Shown here piece after piece: positions 44,155 through 51,880 of a stretch of 64,000 nucleotides of DNA. Positions within the stretch are counted from its first letter, which is position 1; each line of letters opens with the position of its first letter. The translations under genes and the position numbers were made by a program. The notes below the pieces were generated by a model, which worked only from the letters and a program-made list of their open reading frames with translations, ran no database searches and was not told the DNA's origin. Source of the DNA: Chryseobacterium indoltheticum (GTDB lineage Bacteria > Bacteroidota > Bacteroidia > Flavobacteriales > Weeksellaceae); contig NZ_CP033929.1 in the NCBI RefSeq assembly GCF_003815915.1, positions 1,860,001-1,924,000 on the forward strand, given 5' to 3'.

Positions 44155-44967
44155 ATGATGAAAAAAATACTTCTAGCCGAGGCAGTGGTTTTCTATCTGC
44201 TTTTTTTTCAGAGCACAAGTGCTCAAGTAGGGATAGGTACCGAGATTATTGAAAATGATCTCCTTCTCAAAACTTATTCTTCTAACAAAGGAGTCCTGAT
44301 TCCTAATCTTAGTATTCCCAATCTCAATCTCGCTTCACCCGTGACTACGACTCCAAGTCTAGGATTATTAGCTTATAATAAAGCTCCCGGAAAAAAAGGA
44401 TTCAACTTTTGGGAGGTTAATAAATGGAATGAGCTTGTTGATTCTCAAAATATCTATTCGCTGCTTGGTTTGTCGGTTTCTTACAGTACATCAAGCTCCT
44501 CAGCCGTTGATCTGAGTACGCTCTCCGGAGCATTGATGTATGCTGAAAACTCTTTACCAGGCTCAGTTTGGACTGAAGTGCCCGGTCTTTCCAAAAATAT
44601 TAACATTACCCAGACTAATAATACCGTTTTTGTGCTCACAGAAGGTATGGTTCAGGCTAACAATACCAATGTGAGTACCGTAAACACTTACACGTATGCT
44701 GTTGGTATTTTTGTAGATGGCAAACTTGCGGGTGTGAGAAATTATTCTTCCAATTACGGTCGAACATTTCAATATGATTTCTTCTCGATCAATTCTGTGT
44801 TCAAGAATCTTAGTTTGGGTAACCATACAATAAAAACGTACGTTACAATGAGGGTAAATAATTATTCTAACGCTACCATCTGGAAGTTTGGTGGTGCAGC
44901 CTCATCTTCTATAAATACCGATATGTCTAAGATAAACATGTTTATCACATTAACCGAAAAATCTTAA
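44155..44967 (+). CDS. Secreted protein of unknown function, paralog 1 of 3
   Basis: 270 residues. The signal peptide ends near residue 24 (STSAQ), directly before a VGIGTE motif. The N-terminal half has short repeats shared with its neighbours (KGVLIPNLS, then FWEVNKWNEL); the C-terminal half (about 105-270) is a beta-sandwich-like domain with NTVFVLTEGM, YAVGIFVDGKL and NLSLGNHTIK strands. Neither a T9SS sorting domain nor a catalytic motif was seen. It is the first of three tandem paralogs (11 and 2 base gaps), probably produced together. The function is not known. Confidence 0.75.
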   Translation: MMKKILLAEAVVFYLLFFQSTSAQVGIGTEIIENDLLLKTYSSNKGVLIPNLSIPNLNLASPVTTTPSLGLLAYNKAPGKKGFNFWEVNKWNELVDSQNIYSLLGLSVSYSTSSSSAVDLSTLSGALMYAENSLPGSVWTEVPGLSKNINITQTNNTVFVLTEGMVQANNTNVSTVNTYTYAVGIFVDGKLAGVRNYSSNYGRTFQYDFFSINSVFKNLSLGNHTIKTYVTMRVNNYSNATIWKFGGAASSSINTDMSKINMFITLTEKS

Positions 44968-44978
44968 AACACAAATCA

Positions 44979-45821
44979 ATGAAAAAAAATTATTTAGTAT
45001 TCCTCTCTTTAATAATAGGAATCAATTTGTACGCACAAACTGCATCGGTAGGGATAGGAACGAGTACACCGAACGAATCTGCAATTTTGGATCTGGTGTC
45101 GGGTAATAAAGGTTTTATGTTACCAAAAGTTTCATTGAATCCTAATAATGTTGCCGATTATAGTTTTATGATTGCTAAACCTACAGAATCTCTGTTGGTG
45201 TATAATACAAATGCAGGCTTTCCGGGTGGAAAAGGGTTGTATTACTGGGACGGCGCAAAATGGGTATTTTACTTTAGCTCAGCTAATATCAATTTGCTTT
45301 TAGGAATTACCAAATATTATTCTAAAATTTATAATAACGGTGTTTCTACCAACAATTATCCGGCAGATGCTGCGTCGGTGAGTTCATTTGTAAACGGAAG
45401 TCTTTTGGCGTCGCCCTGGGTAGAGATTACTGATGCTTCAGCGTTCAATTTTGTAATTGACAGACCTACAAATAATACCGTTGTTACTTTCACGGGGATG
45501 CTACAATTAAATAATACATCATCGAATAATGAAAGTGTTACTTATGGTTTGGGGATTTTCGTAGACGATAAACTGATTTCCTCAAAATCGGCTACGATGA
45601 ATGTAGATAACGCATGTGCATTCCAGGAGTTTACCATTACCGGGCTCGTAAATAATCTCAGTGTAGATACTCATCATATAAAGCTTGCAGTAATGAATAG
45701 ATCCAGTACAACAACCGCAACTATTAATTATGGAAAAAAAGCGGCAAGTTGCAGTAACATCTCAAATGATGAAGCAAAGATAAGTGCCATCGTCTTAATC
45801 AACCAACCATTACCTTACTGA
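44979..45821 (+). CDS. Secreted protein of unknown function, paralog 2 of 3
   Basis: 280 residues with a signal peptide (about 1-20, ending LYAQ). It has the VGIGTSTPNESAILDL motif typical of secreted Bacteroidota proteins, KGFMLPKVSLN, and YYWDGAKWV. The C-terminal domain mirrors the neighbours: NTVVTFTGMLQLNN, YGLGIFVDDKL, VNNLSVDTHHIK. Overall similarity to paralogs 1 and 3 shows duplication followed by divergence. It begins 11 bases after paralog 1 and ends 2 bases before paralog 3. Function unknown. Confidence 0.75.
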   Translation: MKKNYLVFLSLIIGINLYAQTASVGIGTSTPNESAILDLVSGNKGFMLPKVSLNPNNVADYSFMIAKPTESLLVYNTNAGFPGGKGLYYWDGAKWVFYFSSANINLLLGITKYYSKIYNNGVSTNNYPADAASVSSFVNGSLLASPWVEITDASAFNFVIDRPTNNTVVTFTGMLQLNNTSSNNESVTYGLGIFVDDKLISSKSATMNVDNACAFQEFTITGLVNNLSVDTHHIKLAVMNRSSTTTATINYGKKAASCSNISNDEAKISAIVLINQPLPY

Positions 45822-45823
45822 TC

Positions 45824-46654
45824 ATGAAAAAAATATTTAATATAATTCTTTTAACGGCTTTCTATACTGTGAGTCTTTCACAAGTTGTAATTACAGATAA
45901 AAGCGTAGCAGCTTTAGATAATACGGCTGTTTTAAAATTAGATTCGGACAAAAAAGGGTTTTTGCTTCCAAGAATTCCTTTAACATCCAATATGGATGTA
46001 ATTACTGTGCCGAGCCCTCAAAATGGTAATATTGTTTTTAATACCAATCCTACATCGTCTTTACCACAAACAATAACGTATTTCGAAGTTGACAGGTGGA
46101 ATGCCTTGTATACAAAAGAGCAACTTCAGCCCAAGCTTGATTTAGTTAATACAAGTTCTGTTTCTGCTAATGCACCTACCGTTATTACAGGTTTTAATTC
46201 CGGATCTATTAATTTAGGCTCGGGTACAGCAGGATGGGTTTCTCTTGGGATAACAGATTCAAAAATTTTCACCAGAACCCGTAATTCTTTTGCTTTTACA
46301 GTAGAAGGTATGACGCAGCTCGATGCCTCAAAAAATCAGTATTATGAGTATGCTGTCGGTATTTTTGTTGATGACATACTTGTTGTTGTTAGAAAATACC
46401 ATAAGCAAAAAGAAGATTTCACGTGCTCATGGCATAAATTTATTTTAAATGGTGTCGTCAATAATCTTTCTGTCGGTAACCATACGATAAAAGTAATGGC
46501 ACGAAATATATCTTCAACGACTAATTTACCAACGCAGAAAATTATCTACGGAGGCCCGGCTACAAGGTCAGATAATGGAAATGCCTGCGAAAATATGAGT
46601 AGTTTTTTATCAAAAATATCTCTTAATACGACGGTTGTAGAGTCTCTTAATTAA
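45824..46654 (+). CDS. Secreted protein of unknown function, paralog 3 of 3
   Basis: 276 residues with a signal peptide (about 1-19, ending VSLSQ). Shared motifs are KGFLLPRIPLTSN, FEVDRWNALY, NSFAFTVEGMTQLD, YAVGIFVDDILV and VNNLSVGNHTIK. It has two Cys in the C-terminal half that its siblings lack or place differently. It starts two bases after paralog 2, so translational coupling is likely. A terminator hairpin follows at 46691. Function unknown. Confidence 0.75.
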   Translation: MKKIFNIILLTAFYTVSLSQVVITDKSVAALDNTAVLKLDSDKKGFLLPRIPLTSNMDVITVPSPQNGNIVFNTNPTSSLPQTITYFEVDRWNALYTKEQLQPKLDLVNTSSVSANAPTVITGFNSGSINLGSGTAGWVSLGITDSKIFTRTRNSFAFTVEGMTQLDASKNQYYEYAVGIFVDDILVVVRKYHKQKEDFTCSWHKFILNGVVNNLSVGNHTIKVMARNISSTTNLPTQKIIYGGPATRSDNGNACENMSSFLSKISLNTTVVESLN

Positions 46655-46690
46655 AAGTAATGTGATTTTCATCACAATTTGTGTTTTTTT

Positions 46691-46720
46691 AACGGATGAG
46701 TGTAATGCTCATCTGTTTTT
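46691..46720 (+). terminator. Terminator of the three-paralog operon
   Basis: The stem AACGGATGAG/CTCATCTGTT (one G-U pair) around a 7-base loop is followed by Ts. Confidence 0.7.
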
Positions 46721-46762
46721 ATTTAATCTAAAATATACCTATTAATTCAAATGAAAACATAA

Positions 46763-46792
46763 TTGCAGATTCGAGTTTTTTTTGTAATTTTG
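46763..46792 (+). promoter_or_regulatory. rpsA promoter
   Basis: TTG (46763-46765), 19 bases, then TAATTTTG (46785-46792): an exact flavobacterial -33/-7 pair with ideal spacing. It predicts a leader of about 115 bases before the rpsA ATG. Confidence 0.65.
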
Positions 46793-46913
46793 CAGTCACT
46801 TTTTGTGGACAGGTCTGAAAAGGTAAATTATTATAAATTAATTACTTCCGTATTTTTTGAAACCACATTTATTCGGACCATTAAAAAAGAAGGAATACAA
46901 ATTTTATTAGAAA

Positions 46914-48704
46914 ATGTCAAAAGAGACAAATTCAGCAGAGGTTTTATTAAACCAAAACGTAGCACCGGAACAATTTGATTGGGATTCTTTCGAATCTGGT
47001 CTTGATGCAGATGCTAGAAAAGAAAAAAGTGATCTTGAAGAAATCTATAACGGATCTCTTAGCAGCTTAAACGATAACGACGTTATCACTGGTAAAGTTG
47101 TAAGATTAACTGACAAAGAAGCTATCGTAGACATCGATTTCAAATCTGAAGGTGTTATTTCTCTTAACGAATTCCGTTACAACCCAGGCCTAAAAGTAGG
47201 TGATGATGTGGAAGTAATGGTTGACAGAAGAGAAGACAAAACAGGACAGTTACAGTTATCTCACAGAAAAGCTAGAACGCTTAAAGCTTGGGATAGAGTA
47301 AACGAACTTCACGAAACTGGAGAAATCGTTAACGGTTTTGTTAAGTCTAGAACTAAAGGTGGTATGATCGTTGACGTTCACGGTATCGAAGCATTCTTAC
47401 CAGGTTCTCAAATCGACGTTAAGCCAATCAAAGATTACGATCAGTTTGTAGGTAAAACTATGGAGTTCAAAGTTGTGAAAATCAACCCAGAGTTCAAAAA
47501 CGTAGTAGTATCTCACAAAGCATTGATCGAAGCAGATATCGAAGGTCAGAAAAAAGAAATCATCGCTCAGCTTGAAAAAGGTCAGGTTCTTGAAGGTACT
47601 GTTAAGAATATTACTTCTTACGGTGTATTCATTGATCTTGGAGGTGTTGATGGTCTTATCCACATTACAGACCTTTCTTGGTCTAGAGTTAACCATCCAT
47701 CAGAAATCTTGGAAGACGGTCAAACTGTAAAAGTGGTTATCCTTGATTTTGATGACGAGAAAACAAGAATCCAGTTAGGTATGAAGCAATTAGAAGCTCA
47801 TCCTTGGGATGCTCTTTCTGCTGACATGAAAGTTGGTGATAAAGTAAAAGGAAAAGTAGTAGTTCTTGCTGACTATGGTGCATTCGTAGAAATCGCTCCA
47901 GGTGTAGAAGGATTAATTCACGTTTCTGAAATGTCTTGGTCTACTCATTTGAGAAGCGCAGGAGATTTCGTAAAAGTAGGTGACGAAGTGGAAGCTGAAG
48001 TACTTACTCTTGATAGAGAAGACAGAAAAATCTCTTTAGGTATGAAACAATTATCTAAAGATCCATGGGAAAATATCGAAACTAAGTATCCAGTAGGTTC
48101 TCAACATGTTGGAACTGTAAGAAACTTTACAAACTTCGGTGTATTTGTAGAATTGGAAGAAGGTATTGATGGATTAATCTATATCTCTGATCTTTCTTGG
48201 ACTAAGAAAATCAAGCACCCATCTGAGTTCTGTGCAGTTGGTGATAAATTAGATGTTGTAGTTCTAGAATTAGACATCCAGGCTAGAAGATTATCTCTAG
48301 GTCACAAACAACTTCAGGAAAACCCTTGGGATAAATTTGAAACTAAATATGCTGAAGGAACTGTACACGCTGGTAAAGCTGTAGAAGTACACGATAAAGG
48401 TGCTTCTGTACAATTCGAAGATGCTGAAGTTGAAGCTTTCTGCCCATCAAGATTATTAGAGAAGGAAGACGGATCTAAAATCAAGAAAGGTGAAGATGCT
48501 CAGTTTAAAGTAATCGAATTCAACAAAGAATTCAAGAGAGTAGTAGTTTCTCACACAGGTATCTTCAGAGACGAAGAGAAAAAGAATGTGAAAGAATCTT
48601 CTAACAGAAATGTATCTTCTTCTTCAAACAACGAAGAAAGATCAACTCTTGGAGACATCGATGCTTTAGCAGAATTGAAAAAGAAAATGGAAGGAGGTAA
48701 ATAA
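46914..48704 (+). CDS. rpsA: 30S ribosomal protein S1
   Basis: 596 residues with six S1 RNA-binding domains (about 60-125, 140-205, 222-290, 307-377, 394-463, 480-550), each with G-V-F/G-x-F-V strands and VSHK/LGMKQL ends. The C-terminal tail carries the conserved STLGDIDALAELKKKM. S1 brings mRNA to the 30S subunit; in a genome without obvious Shine-Dalgarno sites its role in initiation should be large. Codons are more regular than in neighbours, as expected for a highly expressed gene. A perfect promoter and a GAAA-loop terminator frame it. Confidence 0.97.
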   Translation: MSKETNSAEVLLNQNVAPEQFDWDSFESGLDADARKEKSDLEEIYNGSLSSLNDNDVITGKVVRLTDKEAIVDIDFKSEGVISLNEFRYNPGLKVGDDVEVMVDRREDKTGQLQLSHRKARTLKAWDRVNELHETGEIVNGFVKSRTKGGMIVDVHGIEAFLPGSQIDVKPIKDYDQFVGKTMEFKVVKINPEFKNVVVSHKALIEADIEGQKKEIIAQLEKGQVLEGTVKNITSYGVFIDLGGVDGLIHITDLSWSRVNHPSEILEDGQTVKVVILDFDDEKTRIQLGMKQLEAHPWDALSADMKVGDKVKGKVVVLADYGAFVEIAPGVEGLIHVSEMSWSTHLRSAGDFVKVGDEVEAEVLTLDREDRKISLGMKQLSKDPWENIETKYPVGSQHVGTVRNFTNFGVFVELEEGIDGLIYISDLSWTKKIKHPSEFCAVGDKLDVVVLELDIQARRLSLGHKQLQENPWDKFETKYAEGTVHAGKAVEVHDKGASVQFEDAEVEAFCPSRLLEKEDGSKIKKGEDAQFKVIEFNKEFKRVVVSHTGIFRDEEKKNVKESSNRNVSSSSNNEERSTLGDIDALAELKKKMEGGK

Positions 48705-48729
48705 GCCGACAATCATTTTTTATCATAAG

Positions 48730-48756
48730 AACCACTCGAAAGAGTGGTTTTTTTTA
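48730..48756 (+). terminator. rpsA terminator
   Basis: The stem AACCACTC/GAGTGGTT with a GAAA tetraloop is followed by eight Ts, 26 bases after the stop. Confidence 0.92.
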
Positions 48757-49113
48757 TTTACGATAATGAATGAGTTTGTTCATAGTAAATATTAAACTTT
48801 ACAGCTTATTAACTTTCAGAGGAGCTAAGAATAGTATTTATGCTTTATTAAAATCATATTAGTTTATAAGAGTGAATTTAAAAATATTATTAAGGGAATT
48901 TATTTTCTAAAACTGTTCATTTCGGGTGTTAAATTGGTATCAAAAGCCACTGAGTGTTAAGTGTGTGGTATTGATAATCAATAAGTTGTAATTGTACTTC
49001 TGTGAATTTCAATTTTAAATTACTGATAATTAATTGTTTATATATTAATTGACGTTATGTTAGGGAATTAATAAATATTTTAATTAATGGTATCAGCGGT
49101 TAGGAATTAATTA

Positions 49114-49121
49114 TACATTTG
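49114..49121 (+). promoter_or_regulatory. -7 box of the first M36 protease gene
   Basis: TACATTTG, an exact TAnnTTTG, 18 bases before the ATG. No clear -33 TTG is placed correctly. Confidence 0.4.
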
Positions 49122-49138
49122 CACCTTTAATTATAGAA

Positions 49139-51736
49139 ATGAAAAAAGTAATTCTACCTCTTGTTATTGCAGTTTTCGCAGCAATACCATCAATATCATT
49201 TGCTCAGTCGAATGAAGTGCTGATTAAAAACTATATTTCTCAAAATAAATTAAGGGAATATAAAAAATCAGATCTTAATCAATTTGTAATTGATAATGTT
49301 GATTCATCAAAATCATTAAGTAGTGATGTAGTAAAAATTCAGCAGACCTATAATGGGCTTCCTGTATATGGTACAGTGGCTACAGTTTTAGTTAAGAATA
49401 ACACTGTGACTTACTTTAATGATAACTTTATTAAGGATTATAAAAGTACCGGTTCGGCGACTGCCTCTTTAAGTAAAAAAGCAGCACTAGATAAAATTGC
49501 TGCTGATCTTGGTAAAAATGAAATCTCAGATCTGCCACTTTTAGATTTCTTTCAACAAGGACAAAACAAACATGTCGCAGCAAAACAGAGATTGGTTTAT
49601 AGTTCTGATGAAAAAGGAAATCTAAAATTAGCTTACGAATTTTTGGTTCATGAGCCAAAAACTTCCAACCACTGGAACTACGTTATTGATGCCAATTCAG
49701 GAGAGGTAATCAGTAAATTGAATCTTAATTTATCGTGTAATTTTCACGAAGATGCATATTCTCACGAGTCGCAGGCGGTAGCTTTACCTCAAAATAAAGA
49801 ATATTATCCTGATAATAATAACAGTTTATTATTGTCTGCAGATAATGCCTCATATAATGTTTTTGCTTTACCTGTTGAAGCACCAACATTCGCAGCGAGA
49901 AGTTTAATAACCAACCCTTGGATTCTTACTTCATCTCCTGAAGGATGGCATTCTAACGGGGTTACACATTATACAATCACAAGAGGAAATAATGCGTATG
50001 CTTATGATGACAAGGACGATGATGAGGCCACTTTTGGAAGCTCTCCCGATGGCGGTGCTACGAGGAATTTTAATTTCCCGTATGATCCCAATACAAAAGC
50101 AATTAATAATTTATCAGCTGCTACAACCAACTTATTTTATATAAGTAATATGATGCATGATGTATTCTATAAATTCGGATTTACAGAAGCAGCAAGAAAT
50201 TTCCAAAGTAACAATTTTGGTAACGGAGGATTAGATGATGACGAAGTTTTTGCACAATCTCAAGACGGAGGTGGTTATAACAATGCCAACTTCGCATCTT
50301 ATCCGGATAATTATAATCCGGTAATGCAGATGTATCTTTGGATAGGCTCAAACCGTGTGTTATTTTATAATGCTCCGACAGATGCTACTTCAAGAGTCGT
50401 AAACGGTGGTGTTGCACAGTTTGGTCAGCCATTAGATGATATGGGAATTACAGGAGACGTAAAATTGGCAAGTGTAATTGACGGATGTACAGCATTACCT
50501 GCCGGAGAATTAGCGGGTAAAATAGGATTGATAGAAAGAGGCGGTGTTTCAACATGTACCTTCGCATCAAAAGTGAAAAATGCTCAAAATGCAGGAGCTA
50601 CAGGAGTTATTATTTACAATAATGTTGCTAATGGTTCTACACTGGGTAATATGGGTGGTACAGATGCTACAGTTACAATTCCTTCTATTTTGATTACCAA
50701 TTCGGAAGGAGAATACATCAAAGCCAAATTAGCCGCAAACACACCTGTGAATGTTGATTTGAGATTAGATGCAAAATATGACGGAAGTTTTGATAACGGC
50801 ATCGTTTCTCATGAGTACGGACATGGTATTTCTAATAGATTAACAGGAACTGGTTACAATTGTTTGAATTCAGGATCTAGTAAAGAGCAAATGGGTGAAG
50901 GTTGGTCAGACTTTTTTGCTTTAATGTTAACCAACAAGCCGGGAGATAATGCTTCTGTTGCAAGAGGAATAGGAACGTATGCTTCAGGCCAGGGAATTAC
51001 GGGAAGCGGAATCAGACCTGCAAAATACTCTCCGGACTTCGCAGTTAATGATTATACGTATACAGATACCAACGGTATGGAGTATAATAACGGTCAAGGT
51101 ATTGTTCCGGATGTACATTCAATAGGGTTTGTTTGGGCAACAATGCTTTGGGATTTAAACTGGGAATATGTTGCTAAATATGGATATGCTTCAAATGTCA
51201 CCTCAAGTACTACGAGCGGAAGCGCAAGAGTTTTGCAATTGGTAACAGATGCGTTGAAGTTGCAAGCTTGTAACCCAACATTCGTTGATGGAAGAAATGC
51301 AATTTTACAGGCAGAAATGGCTACTACAGGCGGTGCAGACAAATGTATGATTTGGAGAACTTTTGCTAAAAGAGGTTTAGGAGTAAATGCTTCTGCAGGA
51401 AGTAAGACAAGTATCAATGATCAAACGCAAGACTTTACTGTTCCTGCTGAATGTGTGCTTTCTACTTCAGAAACAAGTGCAGTGAAAAATGTTGGGGTGT
51501 CAATTTATCCAAATCCTGCGAAAAATGAGTTTTATATCAATTTCCCAAGCAGTACTTTAGGAAAAGTAGATGTCGAGATTTACGATATGTCAGGAAAATT
51601 GATTTCTACAGAAAATAAGATTTCTCCGGAAGCTAAAAAAGCAATTTCTACAAGCAAATTGATCAACGGAACTTACCTTGTAAAAGTAAAAGGTTTAGGG
51701 ATCGATACTACTTCAAAAGTTATTATCAATAAATAA
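49139..51736 (+). CDS. Secreted M36 (fungalysin) metalloprotease with PA insert and T9SS type A sorting domain, paralog 1
   Basis: 865 residues. A signal peptide (1-22, ending SFAQ) precedes an FTP propeptide (about 25-195). The catalytic domain has the zinc motif HEYGHGISNRL (H558, E559, H562) and a downstream GEGWSDFFALML that gives the third ligand. A protease-associated (PA) domain (about 435-540, VIDGCTALPAGELAGKI) is inserted before the zinc motif. The C-terminal sorting domain (about 783-865) begins SIYPNPAKNEFYI. It is an exported endopeptidase. A closely similar paralog is directly downstream on the same strand. It has its own terminator, so the pair is probably transcribed separately. 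Confidence 0.95.
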   Translation: MKKVILPLVIAVFAAIPSISFAQSNEVLIKNYISQNKLREYKKSDLNQFVIDNVDSSKSLSSDVVKIQQTYNGLPVYGTVATVLVKNNTVTYFNDNFIKDYKSTGSATASLSKKAALDKIAADLGKNEISDLPLLDFFQQGQNKHVAAKQRLVYSSDEKGNLKLAYEFLVHEPKTSNHWNYVIDANSGEVISKLNLNLSCNFHEDAYSHESQAVALPQNKEYYPDNNNSLLLSADNASYNVFALPVEAPTFAARSLITNPWILTSSPEGWHSNGVTHYTITRGNNAYAYDDKDDDEATFGSSPDGGATRNFNFPYDPNTKAINNLSAATTNLFYISNMMHDVFYKFGFTEAARNFQSNNFGNGGLDDDEVFAQSQDGGGYNNANFASYPDNYNPVMQMYLWIGSNRVLFYNAPTDATSRVVNGGVAQFGQPLDDMGITGDVKLASVIDGCTALPAGELAGKIGLIERGGVSTCTFASKVKNAQNAGATGVIIYNNVANGSTLGNMGGTDATVTIPSILITNSEGEYIKAKLAANTPVNVDLRLDAKYDGSFDNGIVSHEYGHGISNRLTGTGYNCLNSGSSKEQMGEGWSDFFALMLTNKPGDNASVARGIGTYASGQGITGSGIRPAKYSPDFAVNDYTYTDTNGMEYNNGQGIVPDVHSIGFVWATMLWDLNWEYVAKYGYASNVTSSTTSGSARVLQLVTDALKLQACNPTFVDGRNAILQAEMATTGGADKCMIWRTFAKRGLGVNASAGSKTSINDQTQDFTVPAECVLSTSETSAVKNVGVSIYPNPAKNEFYINFPSSTLGKVDVEIYDMSGKLISTENKISPEAKKAISTSKLINGTYLVKVKGLGIDTTSKVIINK

Positions 51737-51758
51737 TAGTTTCTTTAAGTTTAATAAT

Positions 51759-51792
51759 TGTAAGGCTGTCTCATTCTTGAGATGGCCTTTTT
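51759..51792 (+). terminator. Terminator of the first M36 protease gene
   Basis: The stem AAGGCTGTCTCA/TGAGATGGCCTT (with G-U pairs) is followed by TTTTATTTTT, 24 bases after the stop. Confidence 0.8.
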
Positions 51793-51880
51793 TATTTTTA
51801 CATTAGTATTTTTCTTTTCCGCTAATCTTAAATATATATTCACAAAATGTTACTATTTTTATAAAATATTAATAGCGAAA

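Larger units (their letters stand above)
48705..49138. other. Long AT-rich intergenic region between rpsA and the first M36 protease
   Basis: 434 bases. It holds the rpsA terminator and a -7 box (49114-49121) for the protease gene. No credible frame or strong structure was recognised in between; the region from about 49020 to 49110 is nearly all A and T. Confidence 0.55.

Noticed and set aside
46763..46978. 71-residue frame across the rpsA leader and start
   Set aside because: It covers the rpsA promoter and runs out of frame into rpsA; there is no sign of coding selection.
51782..51880. N-terminal extension of the second M36 protease
   Set aside because: The extension starts inside the terminator of the first protease and would bury the signal peptide 33 residues deeper.
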